Positions 40,208 through 51,900 of a stretch of 64,000 bases of DNA are shown one piece after another (within the stretch, counting starts at the first letter, position 1; every line of letters starts with the position of its first letter). Source of the stretch: Nymphaea colorata (Eukaryota > Streptophyta > Magnoliopsida > Nymphaeales > Nymphaeaceae); assembly GCF_008831285.2 (NCBI RefSeq), contig NC_045138.2:2768143-2832142 (forward strand). The letters run 5' to 3'. Under the pieces are notes generated by a model. The model was not told the DNA's origin. It ran no database searches and worked only from the letters and a program-made list of their open reading frames with translations. The position numbers and the translations under genes are program-made.

Positions 40208-40949
40208 TCCTTGGCTCTCATCAAACACGGGCTCTACAGGCACAAACGCTGAAGTGGTTGGGTCGTTGTCAACACTTTGGAGTCCTTAACTCTCATCAAA
40301 CACAGCCTCTACAGGCACAAACTATGAAGTGGTCGGGTCATTGCCCCCACTTTGAAGCCCTTGACTCTCATCGGACGTAGAGTCTACAAACACAAACTCT
40401 CAAGTAGTTGGGTCATTGCCATCACTTTGGAGCCACTTGCTCTCATCAGACACAGACTCTACAAACACAAACTCAGAAGTGCTCGGGTCATTGCCATCAC
40501 TTTGGAGCTCATCTTTCTCATTAAGCACAGACTCTATGGTCACAAGCTCTTTGGTGGTCGGCTCGTTGCGATTACTTTGGAGCTCTTGGCTCTCATCAGG
40601 TACAAAATTTATAAACAAAGACTCTGAAGTCGTGGAGTCATTGCCACCACTTTGACCAGATCCTTTAGCGGTTCTATTTAGTTCAGATGAAGATGTGGTG
40701 GTTCCGTATACCGTTGCAAGTGATTCTTCAACAATAAGTTAAACAAGAACGACAATTACAACTATCATGTAGGTCAACACCTTCAATAATGCCAATAACT
40801 CAACTAACACATACCCCAAGCTCTACGGAATTAACCAGACAAGTGAACATAGAATGATGATTCTAACATAGAACAATGTTGCTACCACAAAAATCAACGA
40901 CTGAATCCGCCATTTGAGGCTTCCGTAAGTAATCACGACAACTCTTCTC
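40208..40949 (-). pseudogene. Short unit 1
   Basis: Last hydrophobic block plus six tail repeats (AAGTG-type words at 40252, 40327, 40402, 40477, 40552, 40627). The junction CTTCTCC-TTGGCTCTCATC near 40208 joins the middle of the membrane domain directly to the tail of the next unit. Confidence 0.6.
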
Positions 40950-41735
40950 CTTGGCTCTCATCAAACACAGGCTCTATAGGCACAAACGCTGAAGTGGTTG
41001 GGTCGTTGCCAAGACTTTGGAGTCCTTAACTCTCATCAGACATAGGTTCTATAGGCACAAACTATGAAGTGGTCAGTTCATTGCCACTACTTTGAAGTTC
41101 TTGACTTTCATCGGACGTAGACTCTAAAAACACAAACTCTCAAGCAGTTGGGTCATTGCCATCACTTTGGAGCCACTTGCTCTCATCAAACACAAAGTCT
41201 ACAAATACAAACTCTCAAGTGGTCGGGTCAACGACACTACTTTGGAATATCTTGCTCTCATCAAACACAGACTTTACAAACACAAACTTTGAAGTGGTCG
41301 GGTCGTTACCACCACTTTGGAGCTCCTTTTTCTAATCAAGCACAAACTCCACAGTCACAAGTTTTGAAGTGGTCAGGTCGTTGCCATTACTTTGGAGCTC
41401 TTGGCTATCATGAGGCACAGAGTCATCGCCACTACTTTGACCAAATTTTTTAGCAGTTTTATTTAGTTCAAATGAAGTTGTGGTAGTTCCGTATACCATT
41501 GCGAGTGATTCTTTAACGATAAGTTAAACAAGAACGACAACCACAACTGCCATGCATGCCAACATCTTCAAGAATGCCAAGAACTCAACTAACACATACC
41601 CCAAGCTCTTCGGAATTAGCCAGATAAGTGAACACAGAATGATGATTCTAACATAGAAAAATGTTGTCACTACAAAAATCAATGACTGAATCCGCCATTT
41701 GAGGCTTCCGTCAATGACCACGGCAACTCTTCTCC
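40950..41735 (-). pseudogene. Short unit 2
   Basis: Same layout and junction as short unit 1, 785 bp by the AAGAATGCC landmark. It carries one more stretch of tail repeat than its neighbours, which accounts for its length. Confidence 0.6.
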
Positions 41736-42458
41736 TTGGCTCTCATCAAACACGGGCTCTACAGGCATAAATGCTGAAGTGGTTGGGACATTGCCAACAC
41801 TTTGGAGTCCTTATCTCTCATCAAACACATGCTCTATAGGCACAAACTATGAAGTGGTCTGGTCATTGCCACCGCTTTGAAGCTCTTGACTCTAATAGGA
41901 CGTAGACTCTACAAACACAAACTCTCAAGTAGTTGGGTCACTGCCATCACTTTGGAGCCACTTGCTCTCATCAAACACAGACTCGACAAACTCAAACTCT
42001 TAAGTGCTCGAGTCATTACCACTACTTTGGAGCTCCTCTTTCTCATTATGCTCAGACTCTACGGTCACAAGCACTTTGGTGGTCGTGTCATTGCCATTAC
42101 TTTGGAGCTCTTCATTCTAATGAGGCATACACTGAAGTCGTCGAGTCATTGCCACCACTTTAACCAGATACTTTAACGGTTCTACTTAGTTCAAATGAAG
42201 CTGTGGTGGTTCCGTATACCGTTGAAAGTGATTATTCAACAATAAGTTAAACAAGAACGACAACCACAACTATCATGGAGGCCAACATCTTCAAGAATGC
42301 CAAGAACTCAACTAACACATACCCCAAGCTCTTCGGAATTAGCTAGACAAGTGAACACAAAATAATGATTCTAACATGAAACAATGCTGCCAGTATGAAA
42401 ATCAACGACTGAATCCACCATTTGAGGCTTCCGTCAGCAACCACGACAACTCTTCTCC
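41736..42458 (-). pseudogene. Short unit 3
   Basis: Same layout and junction; 723 bp between landmarks. Stops are shared with its neighbours after VVLV and after NDPTT. Confidence 0.6.
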
Positions 42459-43217
42459 TTGGCTCACGGGCTCTACAGGCACAAACGCTGAAGTGGTTGG
42501 GTCGTTGCCAACACTTTGGAGTTCTAAACTCTCATCAAACACATGCTCTACATGCACAAACTATGAAGTGGTCGGGTCATTGCCACCACTTTGAAGCTCT
42601 TGACTCTCATCGGACGTAGACTCTACAAACACAAACTCTCAAGTAGTTGGGTCTACCATCACTTTCGAGCCACTTGCTCTCATCAGACATAGACGCTACA
42701 AACACAAACTCTGAAGTGCTCGGGTCATTGCCATCACTTTGGAGCTCCTCTTTCTCATTATGCCATCACTTTGGAGCTCCTCTTTCTCATTAAGCACAAA
42801 CTCTACGGTCACAAGCTCTTTGGTGGTCGGGTCGTTGCGTTACTTTGGGGCTCTTCGCTCTCATGAGGCACAAACTCTATAAACACAGACTCTGAAGTTG
42901 TCGAGTCATTGCCACCACTTTGACCAGATCCTTTAGCGGTTCTATTTAGTTCAAATGAAGCTATGGTGGTTCCGATACTGTTGCAAGTGATTCTTCAACA
43001 ATAAGTTAAACAAGAACGACAACCATAACTATCATGCTGGTCAACATCTTCAAGAATGCCAAAAACTAAACTAACACATACCCCAAGCTCTTCGGAATTA
43101 GTTAGACAAGTGAACACAGAATGATGATTATAACATAGAACAATGCTGCCACTACAAAAATCAACGACTCAATCCACCGTTTGAGGCTTCCGTCAGTAAC
43201 CACGACAACTCTTCTCC
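42459..43217 (-). pseudogene. Short unit 4
   Basis: Same layout; 759 bp. The junction has lost a few bases (CTTGGCTCACGGGC). A roughly 35-bp local duplication (ATGCCATCACTTTGGAGCTC region, 42726-42795) adds length and breaks the 75-bp phase. Confidence 0.6.
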
Positions 43218-44225
43218 TTGGCTCTCATCAAACACGGGCTCTATAGACACAAATGCTGAAGTGGTTGGGTCGTTGCTAACATTTTGGAGTCCTTAACTAT
43301 CATCAAACACAGGTTCTACAGGCACAAACTATGAAGTGGTCATGTCATTGCCACCACTTTAAAGCTCTTGACTCTCATCGAACGTAGACTCTACAAACAC
43401 AAACTCTCAAGTAGTTGGGTCATTGCCATCACTTTGGAGCCACTTGCTCTTATCAGACACAGACTATACAAACACAAACTCTGAAGTGCTCGGGTCATTG
43501 CCACCACTTTGGAGCTCATCTTTCTCTTTAAGCACAGACTCTACGGTCACAAGCTCTTTGGTGGTCGGGTTGTTGCCATTACTTTGGAGCTCTTGGCTCT
43601 CATGATGCACAAACTCTATAAACACAGACTATGAAGTCATCGAGTCATTGCCACCACTTTGACCAGATCCTTTAGCGGTTCTATTTAGTTCAAATGAAGT
43701 TGTGGTGGTTCCGTATACCGTTGCAAGTGATTCTTCATCAATAAGTTAAACAAGAATGACATCCACAACTATCATGCAGGCCAACATCTTCAAGAATGCC
43801 AAGAACTCAACTAACACATACCCCAAGCTCTTCGGAATTAGCCATACAAGTGAATACAGAATGATGATTCTAACATAAAACAATGCTGCCACCACAAAAA
43901 TCAACGACTGAATCCGCCATTTGAGGCTTCTGTCAGTAATCACGACAACTCTTCTCTTAGTCGACAAAAAATGATATTGAATACCATTGCAAATAGACCC
44001 TGAATGAGAGAGTTCATGAAAGGCTTTATGCACATCTATACAATGTGCCTATGGTGAAGGTCAACCCATTCAACTCGAGCATAGTAGGCCTTCGTTATGT
44101 GTACTATCAGTTTGCGTAGGTCACTCTTACGTAGATCATCGACAAGCTCTTGGAGTTGAATGAGTGATATTTACACCAAAAATGATTGTATTGTACTATG
44201 AACAAGATTACTTTTATGATGGAGA
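43218..44225 (-). pseudogene. Short unit 5 and array right end
   Basis: From 43218 the same layout to about 43955. There the sequence continues as a normal long unit (CTTCTCTTAGTC), not across the junction, and runs through the fourth hydrophobic block to about 44225. A 95-codon frame (43746-44033) shows three hydrophobic stretches. Beyond 44230 the sequence is unrelated. Confidence 0.55.
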
Positions 44226-44230
44226 TAAAC

Positions 44231-44725
44231 ATATAAATATGTGAAAGAATTTGTTAGGCAACTATTTGTTAACTTTTCAAAGGTGGGTGGGAACTTATTA
44301 TTTGTTCAAATATAAGTCACATTTTTTTTGTATTTTTTTTTCTAATTTTCTTTTACTTTCACTTTCCTCCTACACCCCATCGCGTCATAACTTCCCATAA
44401 CTTCCCCGCTCATACAAATTTTCTCATTTTTCCCCTCACATCGACCATTATCATTAGTTTAAAATTAGTGGAACGTATGAATAGAAAAAAAGAAAAGAAA
44501 AATCAACCTATATATTGAAACTCCATATTAATATTGAAACTCCACAAACAATCCGCTTCCTTTTGGTAGACCAAAAATAATAGGCATAAACAAATAAGGA
44601 TGGCTTTAAACCTTGAATCACAAAACACTAGAAACTTAAATTAATTTATTAGTTTCTTTGTAGACTTACATTAAGTCAAATTTCTTATCTGATTAACCAA
44701 AATTTGTATTGATGAACAGCAATTG
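44231..44725. other. Intergenic, no gene seen
   Basis: AT-rich sequence between the array edge and the MITE at 44734. Confidence 0.5.
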
Positions 44726-44733
44726 GTCTAGAG

Positions 44734-45033
44734 TAGACCTGGGCATCAAGCCGGCTCAGCCCGATGACGGAAACTTGAGTCTGGGCCCGGGTCCGATACC
44801 CGATACTTGGGCCCGGCTTGGCCCGATTAAAATAATTTTTCTTTAAAATATAAAATAAATTTTTTGAATATAAATTACATTTTAAATAATAAAATATAAT
44901 AATAAAATTAAAAAAAATTAAAACAAAATAATCGGGTTGAATCGAGCCTACTCAGGCCAGCTCTTTTGGGCCGAGGCCCGATCTGCAGGATACCGGGTAC
45001 CCGTCAAGTACCCGGGTCCATTGCCCAGGCTTA
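44734..45033. mobile_element. hAT-like MITE, reference copy of its family
   Basis: 300 bp with ends TAGACCTGGGC and, in reverse, TAAGCCTGGGC. Perfect 8-bp target duplications GTCTAGAG lie at 44726-44733 and 45034-45041. The ends are GC-rich (GGCCCGGG words) and the centre is AAAATATAAAATAAA-type sequence. Related pieces occur at 4128, 7290 and 27690. Confidence 0.85.
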
Positions 45034-45041
45034 GTCTAGAG

Positions 45042-46110
45042 AATTGTCATTCTCACAAAATGTGACTCAAATACAGAAAAAACCTTTCTCCAATGCTCTT
45101 GTAAATGCAAAATACAAAGTACATACGGCCATGAATATCATAATATGTCTTCCATCCTTTAGTCTATTATAAATTTACATTCCGTTGGATCTAAGCAAAT
45201 GAGATTTTTCACATGCACTACACTGGCGTGTGCTACATTACACATATATACACACACACATATGCATATTATATATATGTATGTATACATATAATATAAT
45301 AATAATGAATAAAATTAATGGGGTAATGTATAATGAATAATTAATGGGGTATTATGGAGGCTTTTGGCTTGGTTACAAATCTAGTTGGATTTCTGATGAT
45401 CGATCTTTGGGAACAAAATTATATCAGTGATGATCCAATTTGGAGTTTCATATCCAAAGATAGCTAGCTGGAGAACTTAGCTGTCGATTCAAGCTAACTA
45501 GTGATGAGCATGGCCTAATCGTATAAGGACACAGCTAAACTTGGTATTTAGAGTATATCATACTTTGGAAAGTAATGAACTGATTTTGGTTTTCATTGTC
45601 ATCATTTTAATTCTTATTGAATTTCTTTGAGTATTGCCTTTTCTTGAGGTACTGAAAACAGCCCTGGATCATGGGGTGATGGGGAAAAGGCTTTCGGCCT
45701 TCACTTGGGTTAACATCCAATTGAGAAATTGGATTCCGACTAGGAGATGACACCCAATTGTAATCCGATTCATGTTTGATTTTAATAAATGTCCGATTGG
45801 ATTCATATTTGTAGCTGGATTCAAATTCAAATAAATATCTTATATCCAGTGTCCATATATTTTTCAAAAAGTTGATCTTCAACGCATTATAATGCAGTAC
45901 AGAGCCTGTCGTACATTAAACATTTGAATTCGGATTCGGATCTGAAAATAAAGGTCGCATCTAGTAGGGATTAAGATTGTGAATTTAGATATCCGATTAG
46001 AATATGGTATAAACTTATCTTCATCTGTATTGATATCTGAATTTAAATCTGAACATGTGAATATATAATTATCACTAAAATTGATGAGTTATTAATGAAT
46101 TGTTAAATTT
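45042..46110. repeat. AT-rich DNA with GGATTC-type repeat
   Basis: 45240-45310 has CA/TA microsatellite runs. 45700-46080 repeats GGATTCxxATTTG, TCCGATT and TTCGGATTCGGATCTG words on both strands, a pattern typical of decayed plant repeats. The 91-codon frame at 45607-45882 follows these words and is not credible as a gene. Confidence 0.4.
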
Positions 46111-48949
46111 CTAGGTGAGCAGGAGGTTATGAAAGGTGGGTATTGTACATCATTTACCTTGAGTGTTTCGATGTCACCTTTTGCCATTCATGATAGTAAC
46201 ACTCATGAAGATCGAACAAGTGATGCTTTATTAACATGCTCCCTGCCCGACCAGTTATACTAAGCCCCTTGAGGCAATTAATTGTTAGACTTTTTTTTAT
46301 ATAAAAATAATTAAGATAGCCACAAACTTTTATAAAAAAGTTTCACGGGATTCAAGTATATAACCAAACAGGCCCTTAGGATTGAGGGGGGAAATGCTCG
46401 TTGTCGTTGGTGTGCCTAACTCTATGAAGGGATGATGCGGCTGGACACGCCATTAAAACTTAGTTCTCAGCAAGAGGTAGTTCATGCATCAACCTCATTA
46501 GTTTTTAATTGGTAAGGTTTTTGTGGGGTGAGTCTCCTTTTTAAGGGTAGAGAATGTATTGAATCCTTTGTCATTGTGCCATGCCAGTCAGAAAACTTTC
46601 TAATGACACTTCGCCTGTTTTTAATGCATTTATTTGGTACCACTAAAAAGTAGTTTTTTAGGTATACCCATATGGTTGAGTTGTCCTTGTTTCTTGACTC
46701 AGACAGTTTGTTGTGACAGTTGGCTTCTTTTCATTTAAAGTGTTTGAAAAAGGAGGTTGGAGCTAGAGGACACGCCAAACAGTACAACTTTTGGATTCGA
46801 GTGGGATCAAATTGAACCCGAATCCAAACTACACATGGCAGAACTAAAAATCTTCAATTTTTTCAATGTATTTTTTTTTTTCAAAAGTTCCCCTCTTGAC
46901 TCTACAATGGCTGCATGCTCAACACCTGTAATTCCTTTCTTGCTTGGACCAAGTTAACTTACCTTTGCCGACAATTCGTGACTTTCGTAGCAGTTGTATG
47001 AAAAGGAACGATTTTTCTCTGTCCGTCCATTTCCTATATGGGTAGGTCTCGCCTCAAATCTGATATGTGACTTCAGCTAGCGTGGGCAAAACTGCAACTT
47101 TGTCATGATAACTGGCGATATAGTCAGACACCATCTCCGCCATATTGCTACCTGGAAGGTTGTCCTCCAGCCAGCAGCACAAACATGACGCTTATTAATT
47201 TATAGGTCTGGACAATGCAGATTACATTGCTACTGTTGAATTTTTAGAGAAAAAAAAGAGGAAAAAGAAACTTCCGAGGTAATAGCACAATGTTTATGCA
47301 ATCACATTGTAAAGAATCTCGATCATGAGCGCGTGAATTGATTTTATCGGCGCAAGTTCTCCATTCTTGCCGCCGTAATTGACGGCAATTTTCCTATAAC
47401 TAGAAACCATACAAGCACCGCGCATGCCTAATCGTGCGTCGCTTGAGAGGTAATTCTTGGCCTACACCCCGAGCATCATCCCAAAGACAACACGATGAAC
47501 AAGCTGAGGATGCAGAGCAGCAGGACTGGGAATTCCAAACTTTAACAGTCACTACCATATTCTAAGTTCCAGATTCGTAATTAATCTAGTAATCTAGTCT
47601 TCAATTCTGTGCTGCTATGCCATCGCAGCGTTGGACACGGTCCACATTTATTTTTCTCACCAGTCACTTGACTAGAGAACAAACGCTCCTGTAATAGTCA
47701 ATGTGAAACAAGCTTTCTTACCACACTATACTTTTGTCTTCGAAATCCTTACCAACCGCGTCTGATGTGAACAATTTTGGATCACACGTTAGGTAGTAGT
47801 CATTCACTGGAAGTAACAAATGTAGGTTACACGAACGCAAAAATGAGCAAACGATGAAGCAAGGACGCAGAAACAAGTGCTTCGTCTATTCTCAGGTTCG
47901 TGTAGCTTCCCCTTTAGGAACATTTTTCAAGAGCAGAATGGGGAGATGAGACATATTGAGATGGAATATGCCAACATCCCGCTGATCGAGTTTACAGATT
48001 TGGAAGAAGCCAGTGCAGATTAGAGAGGTGATAAGATTGGAAATGGCTTCCATTTCTGCGTTTCAACCACACCATTCAATGTCATCTTTGCCTCCACTGT
48101 CATCTTCCATTAAAGCTTAGAGGGCGTCGATGGTTTTGACGCAAGAAATGTGGTGGAGAGACATGCTTTGATGATGTCGATTCTAACTTGAAACGAACTG
48201 CTGGCTTGAACTCTCCAACGAGCAGCTAGTAAAACTCCATGGGTGTACCTCCCCAAATCCACCAGGCATGTCCTGTGTAGATGCACAAAAGGCTCTTTGG
48301 AAGGAGGCATTGGTGATTTGCGAAAAAGTACTGACTGCAGATATATATGCTGGGAATACTGGAACCACCGTACCTTCTTGTGGCACCCATCGCCAATTCA
48401 TCCATACCTACTCACACAGGCCGGAGTCCTACAGTGCACTTGCAGGGAATTAAGCTTCAAAACTTTGGCACAAATTTCTAAAAATTACGCACAAACCGAC
48501 ATCAGTATCGAATGATTCTGATACTACTTTCTGCATGTTCGACGACTGGTAGGTCCATTGGTCATGAAGTTCAAGTGAAATATCAGAATATGAATGAAAA
48601 ACAAATCCAGCGTTGCTGAGCTCCGGATAACTATGGCTTCTATATTCATGGGCATGTGAAAAACACGACGATTCTGGACCAAAGTACAAAACGCCAGAGG
48701 ATATCCAACGTCGACATTTGTGGAACTACCAGACGTACAATCTGGTTTTCTACTTTCCCCCAAAGAAAACAACTATATATCTTCTTCTTTACACTCCTAC
48801 CCACTAAGACCAAGTCCCAATCGGGTAAGAAGAACTGCACTAATGCCACCAACCGTCGCTTGTCGGTCCGCGTCTTCATCAACGAAGACGAAGAGAAAGA
48901 AAGGACGAACGTTTAAAAGAACTTGAAGGCAGGCAGGTTGGATGCGAAG
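46111..48949. other. Intergenic, 3' flank of the CNGC gene
   Basis: No conserved coding sequence found. Short frames at 48110-48920 occur on both strands and lack motifs. Part of it is presumably 3' UTR of the minus-strand channel gene. Confidence 0.45.
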
Positions 48950-51900
48950 TCATTCGTCCTCTTCCTCCACAGAAAAGTCAGGATCCTTGGGCTTCTGGAC
49001 GGCAACGACACCGCCTGACGAGGATTCCGACGCGCCACCTCCGAAAGCCACAGCACTCCACCTGGCGCTCGCCGCCAGTCGGGCAGCGGCCCGGACCGCG
49101 ATGCCGAGGGCGGGAGTCTCCGGCTGGTTAGGGGTGTCGGAGTCGGCGGAGCCGGGGCTCTCCAAGCGCTGGAGCTCGGCGACGGCCCTGTGCCTTTTGA
49201 ATCGGCGCCATGCGGCCTGAATAAAGCAGGCGGCCCAGGTGCGCCACTGGTGGGAGTAGAAGCGGAACGTATGCTGCAGCTGCTTGCTGTGGAGGCGGCG
49301 GAACTGGGCGGCGACAAATTTGAGGTCGTCGGCGCGGAGGGCGAAGGCCTCCACCTCGACCAGCGCCCTCACCGTCCGTGTAGACGACGGGAGGATGACG
49401 CTGGGCCGCGGGTCGAGCGCCCATGTTAGCAGCTCCTCGCCGCAGAAATCGCCGGGGCCCAGCCTACAGGAGTTGAAGAAGCCGGTGCGCCCGCCGTTGG
49501 TCGTGTAGCTGTCCAGGTGGCCCCGGATGACGAAAAGCATCTCGTTGACGGGGTCACCCTCGCGGACGAGGCAAGTTCCGTTGGTGCACAGTGCGGGCTT
49601 CAGCCGCTCGCAGATCGCATCCAGCATCTGGTCGTCCATCTGGTCAAACAGCGGCACCTGTTCTTCCAAACGACAAACCATCAGGAGGCGGAACCAACAA
49701 GGGGAAGGGGTCTCTGGATTTCGACCGTTCATGGTACCGAAACAAGCCAAACCTGGCTGAATTTGGTAGTAATAGCAGGGTGTTCTGCGCTTAGCAAGGG
49801 AGACATATACAGGCGAGGAGGAGGGAAGCGCTTACTCGTCTAACGAGGTCGAGGCAGAGATGGCGCTTGATGTCTCGGCGCAGATCGACGGGGAGGCCCT
49901 TGAGGATGGCTTCCTCGTCCACCCCTCTGGTTGCCACCCACTTGTACTGATCATACTTCCTCACGCATTGCTTTAAATCCGGGGGAAGCTGCCTGTGCCT
50001 CATCCACTCCTCCGTGTCCGTTCTCTTGATCCTCCACTCTTCCAGCCTCACCGTCGTCGACTGCAAGTACGTCTGGGTTTGGTGGTACAGCATGCCAAAC
50101 AAATATAGTGTAATAACCACGTCATGTCGTCTCGCAAATGAATACAAAACGAACAACAATAAAGATGCAACACCCACACATTCCTCGTGCGGACGGGAGT
50201 CCCTGGCTACCATGCAGTTATTTCTCTCATTCTCTGAGATTATAAAGATCGTACCATGGTGTCTCTCACAATGGTATTTCAATTTGACCCTGGATGTATA
50301 TCAATTTCATGGGCCAGAGGTCCCTTCAAGTTTCAAGTGGTCGTCAATCTCTTGGAATTTGTAATTACTATTTTGAAGGAATTTTGATGGCAAAATTTTA
50401 AAATGAAAAAAAAAAAAAAAAAAAAAAAACTTATCCTCTTACTGAAGTTTCCCTTCGTCCAGGAGCAGTGAAGATTTAGCATTTCTAATACATTCTTTCC
50501 AAGGAAAGGGACTCACCTGCATGTTCCCAATTAATAAGGCAAACAGCACAAGGCCAAGAACAGCAATCAGAATCGCGAAGCTGATCTCTCCCACGAAAGT
50601 GCTTGTCTGAAGGTTTTGTCCCAAACAGCTGCACAGGTTATAGAAGCCTTCGACTTGGGAAGCATTGCAGATAATGAGACATCAAAAAGATTTTATTTTC
50701 TTAAAGGTATGTGGAGCTGACCTGAGATTTTGCAGTCCCCACCACAGGCAATAGAAGTACTTGTTGAAAAACTTTGAAGATGTTGCTCCTGAGTTTAACG
50801 CATCTCCATAGATTCCATACTCATAAAAGTTACTATTGGGACTGCATAGCAGCGTAACCTTACTTGATTGAACCCATGACTGTCTGAGAGCCTCCATGCT
50901 CTTGTCCATCCTTCGGCAGTCCAAGAATCTGTACTGGCATGGGCCCTGAGCGTTGCATACTTTTTCCCAGCATGACACATCACGCTCGATTGCAAGGAGG
51001 TACCAAGAGGCTCCTAGCACCTGTGAGAGTCATCGTTCCGATCAAAGAAACATCGAATCTACTTGAGCTTTGCATCATAAATTTGACGTTACATGTTATT
51101 GTTTAAAACAAATATCCACATTCAACTTTTCTGGATACAAAGAATCCAGTAGCATCCAGTTTGAAGAATCTTGAAAATGTTGGAAATTAATCCCAGTTTC
51201 TGGTATCTATATGTTCTGACATAGAAGAGATTTATAAGGCATTTTTTGAAGAAAATCAGTTCTTTAATATCTAAAAATGCTCTTTATAAAAGAAAACTAA
51301 GCATGAGGAAAGTGAGTTTGAAGATTTAAGTTACTTCTTGATGGTGAAGAAGAAAACTCTCATCATCACTGAAGAAAAGAAGTCCTTCTCATGATGGCTT
51401 TTGAATAGGTCTTGCACAATATTTGAGAGAAGTTTCATCATCTTCATTTTAACTTTGCATTAAAGATGTATGCTTTTGGATGCCAAAAATGGAGGTGCTC
51501 TTATTTTATGTCATTGAGATTAGTCAATATTAAAGATAGCGAGATCTCTAAGGATTAGCCCTTTTGTTGTTTGACTTTCTTTTTGGCCAACAGAACCTGC
51601 TCTATGGGAATCACCAGCAATCGATTTATACATTTTGATCGCACGATGTTGTGGGCATTTTTCAAATCTGTTATGTTGTAAAACAGACAGTGGGTACTTC
51701 CACTATGGTGTATGTCCTAAGTCTGAAGCACTAAAAAAATAGAGCACCATGATTTTCTTTTATCAAATGATAAAGATCGACTATTGTTTCAGGAAGTAAG
51801 ATCACAAGTTCAAACAAATGAAGTTGGCTTAGAAGTTAGATCTCATCACATGAAAAGAACATATATTAGCTGATGTGTTCTAACCTTCAAAGAGTATGCA

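Larger units (their letters stand above)
30061..44230. repeat. Tandem array of a broken membrane-protein ORF
   Basis: Fourteen kilobases of copies of one minus-strand ORF. A landmark near the ORF start (CTCATTACAC and variants) recurs at 30091, 33185, 35549, about 37736 and 38625. After subtracting a 2 x 445 bp duplication and a 178-bp MITE insertion, the first three intervals are 2204, 2186 and about 2187 bp. From 40208 to about 43955 there are five shorter units. Both borders cut through a unit: the left inside the ORF 5' end, the right inside the second hydrophobic region. Unequal crossing over is the likely mechanism. I see no LTRs or transposase. Confidence 0.85.

Noticed and set aside
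48110-48920. Overlapping frames on both strands, considered as a Copia polymerase remnant
   Set aside because: No reverse transcriptase or integrase motif could be read in any frame.
48950-49750. A 266-codon frame taken as one exon of the CNGC gene
   Set aside because: The part above 49657 is intron: the acceptor AACAG before GTGCCG gives the family sequence. Several frames on the opposite strand are GC-rich shadows.
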